From CAZIUL01 sp964542475 (GTDB lineage Bacteria > Planctomycetota > B15-G4 > CAYZWU01), in assembly GCA_964542475.1 (NCBI GenBank), contig CAZIUL010000004.1, positions 1 through 64,000 on the forward strand: a DNA stretch of 64,000 bases. The letters are read 5' to 3'. The position numbers were made by a program, and so were the translations under genes. Under the pieces are notes generated by a model, which had not been told where the DNA came from, made no database searches, and saw only the letters and a program-made list of their open reading frames with translations. Numbering within the stretch: position 1 is the first letter of the stretch; every line of letters begins with the position of its first letter. Shown one piece after another: positions 8,385-17,411 of the stretch.

Positions 8385-9959
8385 TTGAAAAGCCGTCTGC
8401 ATAACAAAATGCGGGTCTTGTTTTTACAAAAGTACCTTCCCGCTGAAATGCTGGGGATCATGTATATCTCGTCGGCCTTGAAAAAAGCCGGTCACGAGGT
8501 GAAGACCCAGTTCCTGCCGGAGAAGAACTGGATTGAAAAGGTTAAAGAATACAAACCACAGGTCCTGGCTTATTCCACCACCACAGGGGATCACATCTAC
8601 TACCTGGAACTGAACCGCCGCGTCAAAGAGATTACCGGCGCTTTTTCCGTCTTCGGCAACTCCCATCCCACTTTTGTGCCCAACATGATCGAGGAGGAGG
8701 GCGTGGACGCCATCTGCAGGGGCGAAGGGGAGTATGCCATGGAGGAGCTCTGCACGAAACTCGAGAAGGGGGAAAGCGTACGGGATGTTAAAAACTTCTG
8801 GGTGAAGGAGAACGGAACCATCCACAAGAACCCGGTGCGCCCCCTGGTCCATTCCCTGGAAGAACTCGGGTTTCCGGACCGAGGCGTTATTTACGACCAT
8901 GGCAAGTGCTACAGGGATATCGAGCGAAAGGTTTTCATCACCCAACGGGGCTGCCCCAACAGCTGCTCGTACTGTTTCCATCATGCCTGGCGCGACAAGG
9001 TGTACGGCGCTTCGATGAAGGATTACGTCCGTAAACGATCGGTAAGCCATGTGCTGGAAGAGATCAACCTGGTACGGGACAAATATGCGTTGAAGTTCGT
9101 CCATTATCTGGATGATATCTTCAACATCAGTGATGAGTGGCTGGAGGAGTTCTGCGATCGGTGGATCAAGGAGGTGAACCTGCCTTTCGACGTCATCCTG
9201 CGCACCAACCTCACCACGGCAAAGCAGATGCGGGACCTGAAAAAGGTGGGCTGCGTTTCCGCGCGCCTCGCCTTTGAAGCAGCCAACGACGGGATCCGCA
9301 ACGTGATCTACCGCAAGAGCGTGACCCTGGAGGACATAAAGACATCGTCGAAACACGTGAAGGATGCCGGCATTCGGTTGACCTCGCTCCAGCTACTCGG
9401 GGCACCGGGCGGAACCCTCCAGGACGAGTTCGACACCTTGAAGCTCAACATCGACTGCAAGGTGGATCATCCCTGGGTCAGCCTGCTCCAGCCCTATGCC
9501 ATGACCGATATCAACGAGTACACCAAGGGCATCGGCATCGCCGTGGACGAGTGGGACAAGTTTCCGGAAAAGTTCAACCGTACGACCACCGTGCAGCACA
9601 CGCACCGCAAGGAGCTTGAAAACCTGCATAAGCTCTTTCCCATTGCCGTACGCTTCCATTTCCTCTATCCCCTGGTGCCGTTCCTGGTGCGCCAGCGGTG
9701 GCTGAAACAAGTTTACCTGATCCTGTACGCCCTCTGGATGGAGTATCTGACCAGCGAACAGAACCAGCTCTGGGCCAAAGCCACGGGCAAGGGGAGCATT
9801 CGATCCCTCCCGTTCGTGGACTGGGTCAGCCGCACCAGCATCAAGATCGTTCTGAGAGCCCAGGAAGCGATTTTCGGAAAGAAGTTCAGAAAGGCCGCGC
9901 TCAAACTCAAGATGACCTCGGATACGGTGGTTCATGTGGATGAGGCCATCGAGTCGTAG
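8385..9959 (+). CDS. B12-binding-domain radical SAM protein
   Basis: A 524-residue protein with an N-terminal cobalamin-binding-type Rossmann domain (residues ~10-140, including YISSALKKAGHEV and a glycine-rich VFGNSHPT loop) and a radical SAM domain whose cluster motif is CPNSCSYC (CxxxCxxC). B12-dependent radical SAM enzymes usually methylate or rearrange unactivated carbons; the substrate cannot be read from sequence. The start is either TTG at 8385, preceded by a GGGCAGG-type ribosome site, or ATG at 8409 (MRVLFLQ), which fits the family better but has no clear site. The stop TAG is formed by the outer end of a single repeat end at 9958, so the C-terminus may have been altered by an insertion. 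Confidence 0.85.
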   Translation: MKSRLHNKMRVLFLQKYLPAEMLGIMYISSALKKAGHEVKTQFLPEKNWIEKVKEYKPQVLAYSTTTGDHIYYLELNRRVKEITGAFSVFGNSHPTFVPNMIEEEGVDAICRGEGEYAMEELCTKLEKGESVRDVKNFWVKENGTIHKNPVRPLVHSLEELGFPDRGVIYDHGKCYRDIERKVFITQRGCPNSCSYCFHHAWRDKVYGASMKDYVRKRSVSHVLEEINLVRDKYALKFVHYLDDIFNISDEWLEEFCDRWIKEVNLPFDVILRTNLTTAKQMRDLKKVGCVSARLAFEAANDGIRNVIYRKSVTLEDIKTSSKHVKDAGIRLTSLQLLGAPGGTLQDEFDTLKLNIDCKVDHPWVSLLQPYAMTDINEYTKGIGIAVDEWDKFPEKFNRTTTVQHTHRKELENLHKLFPIAVRFHFLYPLVPFLVRQRWLKQVYLILYALWMEYLTSEQNQLWAKATGKGSIRSLPFVDWVSRTSIKIVLRAQEAIFGKKFRKAALKLKMTSDTVVHVDEAIES

Positions 9960-9991
9960 CCCGCTTATTTCCTCCTCTACCCCAACCTCGC
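9958..9991 (+). repeat. Single end of the TA-flanked palindromic element (J)
   Basis: The sequence after TA matches the left arm (GCCCGCTTATTTC, then CTCCTCT and CCTCGC with changes) for about 34 bases and then diverges; no second arm follows before the next gene. The leading TA and G form the stop codon of the radical SAM gene. I read it as a decayed remnant. Confidence 0.65.
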
Positions 9992-10073
9992 AATATCATC
10001 GGCCCGGACCGGTATAACTTCGCGTTATTGAGCTGGAGATGTCTGCGCTCGATGTTTTTTGCAGAGGTGTGGT

Positions 10074-11612
10074 TTATTCGAAGACATATTTGGACTTGAG
10101 CCGGAGCTTCGAGGCTAATTTCCTGATGGTCCGCTGCAAGGGCACGGGCAAGTAGAGAACGGTACAATGGGCGATCAAAAGCAGAAACTGGCGGATGGCC
10201 ACCTTGGGGTAAGACCGCCAGTTGTTCCTTACCATAAACATGTAGTTTATGGGTAGGGTCACCCCGCGATCCAGCTTGACGAGGAGTTTTTTAAAGCGCT
10301 CCTCCGGAATATCGGCAAATGTCCGGCTCGACAGCACGTAGCGGTCCTGGATCTCCTCCCAGGGAATCGTGGGATCCAACTTTCCTTCCTGAACGAGCTG
10401 GTCGTAGAAGTGGGTGCCTGGAATCGGATAGAGCTTGCCCCGGTTGATGCGGTCCGGCCTGGCCTTTTTGAGGAGCTTGGCTGTCAGGAGAAAATCCTCC
10501 TCCCGCTCGCCCGGAATTCCGAGGATAATACCCGTCTCGCTGGAGATCCCGACTTTTTTCGCCACCTTCAGGGAGGCGAGGTTTAACGCCGCGCTGACCT
10601 TTCCGCCTTTTTTCAGGATCTTCAACATGCGGTCTGAGCCCGATTCAATGCCGAAGAGGAGCTTCACGCATCCCGCCTCTTTCATCTTATGCAAAAGGGC
10701 CTCGTCCATGACATCCACCCGGATGTTGCAGCACCATTTGATCCGCTTGTGCATGCCGCGCTCGATCATAAGGTTGCAAATTTCGAGAACCCGCTTTGCG
10801 TTCACGGTGAACAGGTCGTCGGTGAAGTAGAACCCCTCGGCCTTGTATGTTTTCTCCACGTGGAGGATCTCATCCACCACATTTTCGGCCTTCCTGAGGC
10901 GGATGAAGCGGCCCGTATTCGACTGTGAAAGCTGGTGGGATTGACAGAAGGCGCACCGGTACGGGCAGCCCCGTGCCGTAAACATCGTGGTTCCCGATAA
11001 ATAGTACCCCCGAAAAAGCTGCGATGAGGGTCGGAAGTAAAATTCGGTGTCCATGAGATGGAGCGCCGGATAGGGGAGGCTGTCGATGTCCGCCACCACT
11101 GGCCTGACTCCCGTGTTTTTGATGGTGCCGTCCGACCGGTAGAAAAGCCCATTTATTTGCTCCGCCGGGGTGCCGGCACAGAGCTCGGCCATGAGCTCCT
11201 CGCCCTCGCCCACGGCCACCAGGTCCGCGGCTTTACATTCCTCAAGGGTGCGCTCGGGCACCGCCGTAACATGGGATCCGCCGAAAATAATCGAGGGTCT
11301 CGGGGAGATGCGGCTCACAAGCTCCGCGGTTCGATAGGCATCCGTGATATGAAAGGTCGTCCCCGTGAATCCGATCATGTCCGGCTTGAACTCCTCCACC
11401 CGGCGGAGGGTTTCCTGGTCCAGCTCTTCCATGAACGTCTCGGTGCGGGGTTTTTCCTTGATGATACGGCGGCGCTCCAGGATCCCCACCGCGTGCCCTT
11501 CCCGCTCCAGGTAAGCGGCGATGTAACCCACACCCAGGGGGGGCCACTTGGTGTTGATGTCATCCTCCCAGGCGCTCTTTTGTAACAGGGGATTAATAAA
11601 CATTACGCGCAT
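10074..11612 (-). CDS. B12-binding-domain radical SAM protein
   Basis: A 512-residue enzyme with the classic two-domain layout. The N-terminal B12-binding domain shows PPLGVGYIAAYLEREGH, GFTGTTFHI and IIFGGSHVTAVPE, followed by GEGEELMAEL. The radical SAM domain has the cluster motif CPYRCAFC after TARG, then the usual FTDDLF and GIESGSD strands. The general family includes the hopanoid enzymes HpnJ and HpnP, but no hopanoid gene is present here, so the substrate is open. The gene converges with the other radical SAM gene and lies 164 bases downstream of the glycosyltransferase on the same strand. AGGAGAG lies 11 bases before the ATG. Confidence 0.88.
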   Translation of the reverse strand: MRVMFINPLLQKSAWEDDINTKWPPLGVGYIAAYLEREGHAVGILERRRIIKEKPRTETFMEELDQETLRRVEEFKPDMIGFTGTTFHITDAYRTAELVSRISPRPSIIFGGSHVTAVPERTLEECKAADLVAVGEGEELMAELCAGTPAEQINGLFYRSDGTIKNTGVRPVVADIDSLPYPALHLMDTEFYFRPSSQLFRGYYLSGTTMFTARGCPYRCAFCQSHQLSQSNTGRFIRLRKAENVVDEILHVEKTYKAEGFYFTDDLFTVNAKRVLEICNLMIERGMHKRIKWCCNIRVDVMDEALLHKMKEAGCVKLLFGIESGSDRMLKILKKGGKVSAALNLASLKVAKKVGISSETGIILGIPGEREEDFLLTAKLLKKARPDRINRGKLYPIPGTHFYDQLVQEGKLDPTIPWEEIQDRYVLSSRTFADIPEERFKKLLVKLDRGVTLPINYMFMVRNNWRSYPKVAIRQFLLLIAHCTVLYLPVPLQRTIRKLASKLRLKSKYVFE

Positions 11613-11776
11613 GATCTTCTACTCTCTCCTGAGGAAAAGGCATCTTCCGGATTTTACATCCATCGACCGATTTTACGGTACGCCCGGGGATTTTCCAAGA
11701 AGAATGAAAAGCCGGGGAAACTTCCTGAGACGGCTGCCGATGCCAAAGGATCAAACCCGTCTCGTAACCGCAGGCA

Positions 11777-12919
11777 TTATCGGCCCGAATGGGAGTTGTC
11801 TCGCGCCTCCCCCAGGCATTTCTTGAAACCTTCAGCCAGGTCGGCGATCACCTTGCGCCGCTCAAAGGGCGCCACGGTTTCGGCCAAGCCCCTGCAAACC
11901 CGCGAATACAGGGCCGTGTCGGAGAGGAGGGCCTCCACCTTTTCCGCAAGCTCCCCGGGGCTCCACTGAAAGAGCATTCCGTTTTCTCCCTCCCGGATCA
12001 ACTCGGGCATGAGTCCTACGGGCGTGGAGATGGCGGGCGTGCCGCATGCCATGGCCTCAAAGGTGACCCGCGGTCCCCCCTCGTTGTAGGAAGCGCAAAC
12101 CAGGATCCTGGAGCGCCGGTAAAGGTCCGCCAGATCTTCCGAGAGGGACACCCATTCCACGTGGTGCACGTTTTGGGAGAGCCCGGCCCGGCACACAAAA
12201 TCGTCTATTTTTTTGCGCAAGGGACCCCTGCCCACGATGAGCAGGCGGATATCCGGCCTCTTTCTTTTCAGGGCCTCCAGTGCCTTGAGGATGATGAAGA
12301 TCCCCTTGTTCGGCACCAGCCTCCCGCAAAAGACCAGGTCGTATTCCTTGGGCGTTTCCTTGAGGCGGTTGGCATCGAAGTCCATGTAAAGAGAGTAGAG
12401 CACACGGATTTTTTCGGGCCTCACCCCCCACCGTGAAAGGAGTGCGGGCAACTCCCGGGCATTCACCACGCGTATGGCCAAGGCGTGATTCTGGACCCAG
12501 CGCGCGTAAAACCGGGTGCAAAAGCGATCCACCACCTCCCGAAAACCCGACGCCCGGGGATGGCCGGGCACATGATGGAGCTCCGAAAAATAGGGCAGCC
12601 CGGTCTTCCGGTGGAGTAGGTAGGCCCCCAGGCCGTTATAAAACACGTTGTAATCGTGGCTGATGGCAAAGGCATAGGGACGCGCCTTCAAGAGCCCGAG
12701 CCCGGTCTTCAGGATAAAGAAAGGCTGGTGCAGATTGCCCCTTTGCGGGTGGTTCAGATAAACATTCCCGAAGATCTCTTTTCGAACCACCTTCGAGGGC
12801 TTGAGTCCGATCACGTCGATCCGGTCAAAGTGGTGGTGAAACTCCTCCAGCATGTAGTAAAAGGGACCTTTCTCCCCGGCAACCACGGACCGGTCCGCGC
12901 TGATCATCATGATGTTCAT
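11777..12919 (-). CDS. Glycosyltransferase family 4 (GT-B) protein
   Basis: A 380-residue GT-B enzyme. The N-terminal domain binds the acceptor; the C-terminal domain has the donor-site signatures VFCGRLVPNKG, LLIVGRGPLRKK and EGGPRVTFEAMACGTPAIST, including the E-x7-E motif of GT4 retaining transferases. It would add a hexose to a lipid- or polymer-linked acceptor. GGGAG sits 8 bases before the ATG. Repeat copy B starts only 18 bases upstream of the start codon, so the transcript either starts inside that copy or reads through it. The gene is probably co-transcribed with the downstream radical SAM gene. Confidence 0.88.
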   Translation of the reverse strand: MNIMMISADRSVVAGEKGPFYYMLEEFHHHFDRIDVIGLKPSKVVRKEIFGNVYLNHPQRGNLHQPFFILKTGLGLLKARPYAFAISHDYNVFYNGLGAYLLHRKTGLPYFSELHHVPGHPRASGFREVVDRFCTRFYARWVQNHALAIRVVNARELPALLSRWGVRPEKIRVLYSLYMDFDANRLKETPKEYDLVFCGRLVPNKGIFIILKALEALKRKRPDIRLLIVGRGPLRKKIDDFVCRAGLSQNVHHVEWVSLSEDLADLYRRSRILVCASYNEGGPRVTFEAMACGTPAISTPVGLMPELIREGENGMLFQWSPGELAEKVEALLSDTALYSRVCRGLAETVAPFERRKVIADLAEGFKKCLGEARDNSHSGR

Positions 12920-12936
12920 TCATGTCTCCCATGCCT

Positions 12937-13113
12937 AACCCGCATATTTCATTCTCTTCTGCTGCGGCATCGTAAACTGCACTGTGGCTGCGTTTCATGC
13001 CAGGAGACGATCCTCAACCTGTAAGAACAGGCCTGCGGTCGTCTCCTGACATGCGCCTTGCCACATCACAGTTTACAGCTACCTCGCGACGAAGAGCATG
13101 AAATAAGCGGGCT
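12937..13113 (-). mobile_element. TA-flanked palindromic element, full copy B
   Basis: A 177-bp copy in minus orientation (right arm, ending CATATTTCATTCTC, on the left) with TA at both outer borders. It differs from copy A at scattered bases. Its right-arm end faces the GT4 start codon 18 bases away. Read on the minus strand, that end contains AGAAGAGAATGAAATATG, opening a nine-codon frame whose TGA overlaps the GT4 ATG. Confidence 0.9.
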
Positions 13114-13341
13114 AAGGTTGCCCTCGGCGCTCCTGTAACGGGGAATGCGCAGCAAAGTCATACTGAAAATACACCTCCTGCCGGAAAATGCAATCTGAAG
13201 TTGCGGTTGCTTTTGTGGTGGTTGTTTCGAATGGAGGGGTGGGTCACCATGTAGCTGTCAACCGGCATCAGGAACATGTAGAAAACACACCTATCATTAT
13301 TCAGTTCAACAAATAAAGGCCTGGTCCCACTGAAATCAGCC
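13114..13341. other. Intergenic DNA with no recognised feature
   Basis: Between repeat copy B and the promoter of the beta-helix gene. A 68-codon open frame on the minus strand (13158-13364) lacks family resemblance and a convincing ribosome site, so I do not call it. Confidence 0.5.
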
Positions 13342-13371
13342 TTGACAAATCCATACCGGTTCATATATAAA
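13342..13371 (+). promoter_or_regulatory. Sigma-70-type promoter for the beta-helix gene
   Basis: TTGACA at 13342-13347 is followed after 18 bases by TATAAA at 13366-13371 (TATATA with a 16-base spacer is an alternative). It lies about 63 bases upstream of the start codon at 13434. Confidence 0.65.
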
Positions 13372-13433
13372 TCTCAGCACCAAAAAAAGAAGGCATATTA
13401 CATGACTTGCCTTTGTTGAGAAGGGAGCCGGTC

Positions 13434-15101
13434 ATGCGATCTTTACTCATCACAGCCATCGTTCTCGCGTTTCCAGTCATTGCCGTTTCAGATACGATCC
13501 ATGTTCCCGGGGACCAGCCAACCATCCAGGAGGGAATCGATGCAGCGGTGAACGGGGACACCGTGCTCGTTGCTCCGGGGACATACGTGGAAAACATCGA
13601 CTTCATCGGTAAGGCGATTACAGTGAAGGGCGGCGGCAATGCCGGGGAAACGACAATCGACGGGAACCAGGCCGGCAGTGTGGTGGTTTTCAACACCGGG
13701 GAGGGGAAGGGGTCGGTGTTGTCCGGATTCGCGATCGAGAACGGAACAGCACAATACGGCGGTGGAATTCGCTGCAGCTCTTCTTCCCCCAAAATCCTCT
13801 GCAACATCGTTCTTAACAATGTATCGTATTTTGGAGGCGGTGGAATCAGTTGCGATAACTCATCCCCCACAATATCGAACAACACGATCTCAGGGAATTC
13901 GTCAACGGATGGCGGTGGCGCCGGAGTTCATCTCAATCAATCAGATCCGCTGATAACGGGCAATATCATCAAAGATAACGAGCTCATCCTTTGTGCGGAC
14001 AGGGGCGGTGGGATCTACTGCTCACACTCCTCCCCATCGATCGCGGACAACATCATATCAGGAAACTCGGCCAACTACGGCAATGGAGGCGGAATCTGCT
14101 GCGAATACAGCTCCTCTCCTGTAATTACAAACAACATAATAACCAATAACTCCGCCATGAACCGGGGCGGCGGGGCCTACTGTTACGACTCGTCCCCATT
14201 GATTTCAGGCAACACGATTGCCAACAACGACGGCAGCGGCATCCACTGTGTAAAAGACACCGGGTACATCGTTAACAACATCATATTCGGAAACGAAGCC
14301 TTCTGTGCGGGGGGAATAGTTTGTACGGACTATTCAAGAACAACAGTCGTCAACAACACGGTTGTTAAAAACAAGGCTGTTTGGACAGGGGGCTTTCTCG
14401 GCGCTGACTTCTCCTCTCCAATGATCATCAACACGATTATTTGGGGCAATACCGCCAATGGCTCCGCATCACAGATCATGATAGGGGAACCTTGCGGACT
14501 GCCTTCAACCCTGACGATCAGCTACTCGGATGTAATGGGCGGACATTCGTCGGTTACAGTCAATCACGGCTGCACCCTCAACTGGGGCGACGGCATGATA
14601 GACATGGACCCCCTGTTTGTCGATCCAGCCGGGGACGACTGCCATCTTACATTCCCCTCCCCATGCAGGGATATTGCCGACAACTCCGCCGTCACAAAAC
14701 CGTACGACTTCGAGGGCGACCCTCGCATAGCGTTCGGAACCGCGGACATGGGTGCGGACGAGTTCTTTCTGCACCTCTACCACACGGGCAACGCTGCTCC
14801 AGGCGCATCGATCGACCTGAAGTTCGTCGGCCTGCCCGGAGCCTTGCCGGTTGCTCTTTTCTACTGCGTCTCGGGTGTGCTTGACCCGCCGATCCCCGGT
14901 GCATACGGTAATTGGTACCTGCTGCCACCTGTTTTCGGAACAGGCCCGCTTGGAACGATCCCTTCAAACGGCGTATTGGTTCTTACCATAGAATTGCCCT
15001 CGTCGCTTCCCGCACCGCTTGACCTCTACATGCAGGCCATTGTTGGAACGCCGCTGAAGTTGACGAACCTGCATAAGATGAACATCGAATGTCGGTTTTA
15101 G
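13434..15101 (+). CDS. Secreted right-handed beta-helix (PbH1) protein
   Basis: A 555-residue exported protein. The start at 13434 has AAGGGAG 6 bases upstream and opens with a signal peptide (MRSLLITAIVLAFPVIAVS). The mature part begins DTIHVPGDQPTIQEGIDAA, the usual entry to a parallel beta-helix, and then shows repeated GGGI.C..S.P.I..N.I..N turns over residues ~100-350. Such helices often bind or cleave polysaccharide, but no catalytic site is recognisable. The last ~105 residues, from about FFLHLYHTG, form a separate beta-rich domain that resembles the tails of the M28 and C25 peptidases in this window. No PEP-CTERM or T9SS tail is present. Confidence 0.85.
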   Translation: MRSLLITAIVLAFPVIAVSDTIHVPGDQPTIQEGIDAAVNGDTVLVAPGTYVENIDFIGKAITVKGGGNAGETTIDGNQAGSVVVFNTGEGKGSVLSGFAIENGTAQYGGGIRCSSSSPKILCNIVLNNVSYFGGGGISCDNSSPTISNNTISGNSSTDGGGAGVHLNQSDPLITGNIIKDNELILCADRGGGIYCSHSSPSIADNIISGNSANYGNGGGICCEYSSSPVITNNIITNNSAMNRGGGAYCYDSSPLISGNTIANNDGSGIHCVKDTGYIVNNIIFGNEAFCAGGIVCTDYSRTTVVNNTVVKNKAVWTGGFLGADFSSPMIINTIIWGNTANGSASQIMIGEPCGLPSTLTISYSDVMGGHSSVTVNHGCTLNWGDGMIDMDPLFVDPAGDDCHLTFPSPCRDIADNSAVTKPYDFEGDPRIAFGTADMGADEFFLHLYHTGNAAPGASIDLKFVGLPGALPVALFYCVSGVLDPPIPGAYGNWYLLPPVFGTGPLGTIPSNGVLVLTIELPSSLPAPLDLYMQAIVGTPLKLTNLHKMNIECRF

Positions 15102-15102
15102 G

Positions 15103-15579
15103 TTAAGGCATATCGGTGCACGACAAGAATGTTTTGACCAGTATCTCTATTCCTTTCCTGTCGGTTTCATCGAACCGAACCGGCACAGCGCTGTCCACAT
15201 CCAGCACCCCTATCAGCCTGTCCTGCTGAACAATGGGAACAACGATCTCCGAGTTCGAGGCCGGATCGCATGCAATGTGCCCGGGAAACTCGTGAACGTT
15301 TTCCACGACACAGCTCTTTCGCTCCTTTGCAGCTTTTCCGCACACTCCTTCGCCAAGCGTGATTCGCACGCACGCGGGCTTGCCCTGGAACGGTCCGAGA
15401 ACGAGCTGATCCCCGTCCAGGAAGTAAAAACCTACCCAGTTCACATTCGGCAGAAGCTGAAAAATCAGGGCGCAGGTGTTTGCAGCGTTCGCGATCATGT
15501 TGCGCTCCCCTTCGAGAAGGGCTGCCAGCTGTTCGTTTATTTCGGTGTAGAGTTCGGGATCTACCGCTTTCTTTTTCAT
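15103..15579 (-). CDS. msrC: Free methionine-(R)-sulfoxide reductase (GAF domain)
   Basis: This 158-residue single-GAF protein closely fits fRMsr, which reduces free methionine-R-sulfoxide and helps resist oxidative damage. Signatures are NWVGFYFLDG, LVLGPFQGKPACVRI, GEGVCGKAA, FPGHIACD and SEIVVPI, then GVLDVDS. The three cysteines in ACVRI, GVCG and IACD match the catalytic and resolving set of the family. The gene converges with the beta-helix gene; the two stop codons are nearly adjacent. Confidence 0.92.
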   Translation of the reverse strand: MKKKAVDPELYTEINEQLAALLEGERNMIANAANTCALIFQLLPNVNWVGFYFLDGDQLVLGPFQGKPACVRITLGEGVCGKAAKERKSCVVENVHEFPGHIACDPASNSEIVVPIVQQDRLIGVLDVDSAVPVRFDETDRKGIEILVKTFLSCTDMP

Positions 15580-15727
15580 TTAAGGTCCAATCAATCGAGA
15601 AACATTGGAAATTATGAAGCAGTATTCTAATAATAACGGGAAAGCATGGAATACGGAGTTCGAAGATTTTTTCGGTTCATGCTCTCGGGAAAGGCTTTGG
15701 GAAGTGAAAGAAAGAGAAGAGGAGAGA

Positions 15728-15778
15728 AGAAAAGAAAGAAAAAGAGAACCACGGATGGGAACTGATAGGAACAGATAA
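15728..15778 (+). repeat. AGAACCACGGATGG-type interspersed repeat, copy 1
   Basis: A purine-rich run (AAGAAAAGAAAGAAAAAG) leads into GAGAACCACGGATGG, followed by degenerate GATAGGAACAGAT. Better matches occur at 22063-22110 and, inverted, at 47707-47760. It lies in the 251-base gap before the ABC transporter operon. Confidence 0.65.
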
Positions 15779-15830
15779 TTTTTTGCCGCAGCTGGAGGGC
15801 CAAGTCGCGCCAGCTCATTAATAATCAACA

Positions 15831-17339
15831 ATGACCACACATCACCTTCTTGAAACCGATGAGATAACAAAATCGTTTCCGGGCGTGCTCGCTCTGGACA
15901 GCGTGGATTTCGATATCGACAGAGGCGAGGTTCACGCGCTGGTGGGCGAGAACGGTGCCGGCAAATCCACGCTCATGCACATACTCTCGGGAGCTCTCCT
16001 GCCGGACAGCGGAAAGATCCGGATGGAGGGAAAACCTGTACGTTTCAGATCGCCCCGGGAAGCTGAGGCAGCAGGGGTTTCTATAATCCACCAGGAGCTC
16101 TCGCTCGTGCCCCACATGTCAGTGGCTGAGAACATCTTCCTCGGACACACGCCCAGAACCGCAATCGGAAGCATCGCTTGGAAAAAGCTGTACTCGAGCG
16201 CGAAAACCCTGCTCGAAACGCTGGAGCTCGACATCGATGTCCGCGCTCCTCTCGCTTCATTCCCCATCGGCATACAGCAGATGATCGAGATCGCCAAAGC
16301 CCTCTCGCAAGAGGCATCCCTGATAATCATGGACGAGCCGACCTCTTCGCTTTCGGAAAACGAGGCGGACCACCTCTTCGGCCTGATCAGGCAGCTCAAG
16401 GAGCGTGGCAAGGGCATAGTGTACATAACGCACCGGATGGAGGAGATCTTCCGGATCGCGGACCGTATCACTGTTCTTCGCGACGGAAGAAGGGTGGGCA
16501 CGGATACGGCAAAAAACCTTCCCGGCCGGAAGATGATTTCCTGGATGGTTGGACGCGAAAAGGACAGCTTTTACTCTAGAAGCCAAAACAGGCCCGGCAG
16601 GAAGGTGCTGGATGTAAAAAACCTATCCGTTGCCGGGTCAGGGCCGCATGCACAAGGAGTCGACAATGTGTCCCTCTCGCTAAGGGCGGGCGAGATCGTA
16701 GGGCTGGCAGGCCTGAGAGGGTCGGGCAGCTCCGAGTTCATGGGTGCGCTCTTCGGGAGGTACGGCAGGCGCAGCTCGGTAGAATCGATGGAGATCAACG
16801 GTACGGCGGCCCGGATAATCCGCCCGCGCGATGCAATCCGCCACGGCATTGCCTTGCTCACCAACGACCGCAAAACCTCGGGCCTTGTCATGCCCATGTC
16901 CGTAGCCAAAAACATCACCTTGGCATCACAGGAAAAGGCGCGCCGTTTCGGCCTGCTCTTCAAAGCCGCTGAAAAAACTCTTGCCGAACCACTCAGGAAA
17001 AGACTCGACATCAGGGTTCCGACCCTCGACTCCGAGGTGTGGAGCTTGAGCGGAGGCAACCAGCAGAAGGTGATCCTGGCAAAGTGGCTTCTGACCGGGC
17101 CCGGTGTATTCCTGCTCGACGAGCCGACCAGGGGGATAGACGTGGGCGCAAAAGCCGAGATCTACCGACTCATGAACGAGTGGACCGCCGACGGAAAAGC
17201 GATCCTTCTCATCTCGTCCGAGCTCCCGGAGCTGATCGCGATGAGCGACAGAATCGTTGTCATGAGGCAGGGACGGGTCTCGGCAACGCTCTCGGGCGAG
17301 GAAGCCACGCCGGAAAATGTAATGGCGGCCGCAGTGTGA
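15831..17339 (+). CDS. Sugar ABC transporter ATP-binding protein (RbsA/MglA type)
   Basis: A 502-residue protein with two fused ABC domains, typical of ribose/galactose/xylose-class importers. The first domain has Walker A GENGAGKST, Walker B LIIMDEPTSSLS and the degenerate signature common to this family. The second has a degenerate Walker A (GLRGSGSSE), a clear signature LSGGNQQK and Walker B FLLDEPTRGID. It would power import together with the permease at 18262 and the binding lipoprotein at 19340. No good ribosome site precedes the ATG, and stop codons TAA TAA lie just upstream, so the start cannot be further 5'. Confidence 0.93.
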   Translation: MTTHHLLETDEITKSFPGVLALDSVDFDIDRGEVHALVGENGAGKSTLMHILSGALLPDSGKIRMEGKPVRFRSPREAEAAGVSIIHQELSLVPHMSVAENIFLGHTPRTAIGSIAWKKLYSSAKTLLETLELDIDVRAPLASFPIGIQQMIEIAKALSQEASLIIMDEPTSSLSENEADHLFGLIRQLKERGKGIVYITHRMEEIFRIADRITVLRDGRRVGTDTAKNLPGRKMISWMVGREKDSFYSRSQNRPGRKVLDVKNLSVAGSGPHAQGVDNVSLSLRAGEIVGLAGLRGSGSSEFMGALFGRYGRRSSVESMEINGTAARIIRPRDAIRHGIALLTNDRKTSGLVMPMSVAKNITLASQEKARRFGLLFKAAEKTLAEPLRKRLDIRVPTLDSEVWSLSGGNQQKVILAKWLLTGPGVFLLDEPTRGIDVGAKAEIYRLMNEWTADGKAILLISSELPELIAMSDRIVVMRQGRVSATLSGEEATPENVMAAAV

Positions 17340-17411
17340 TAAGATAAAAGTGGAGGCATCCCCTTTGATCGAAAAACCGCTGGACACGCTAACACGAAAG
17401 GAAACGGCCTG

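Noticed and set aside
13158..13364. A 68-codon minus-strand frame before the beta-helix gene
   Set aside because: No recognised motif and it overlaps the promoter of the neighbouring gene.
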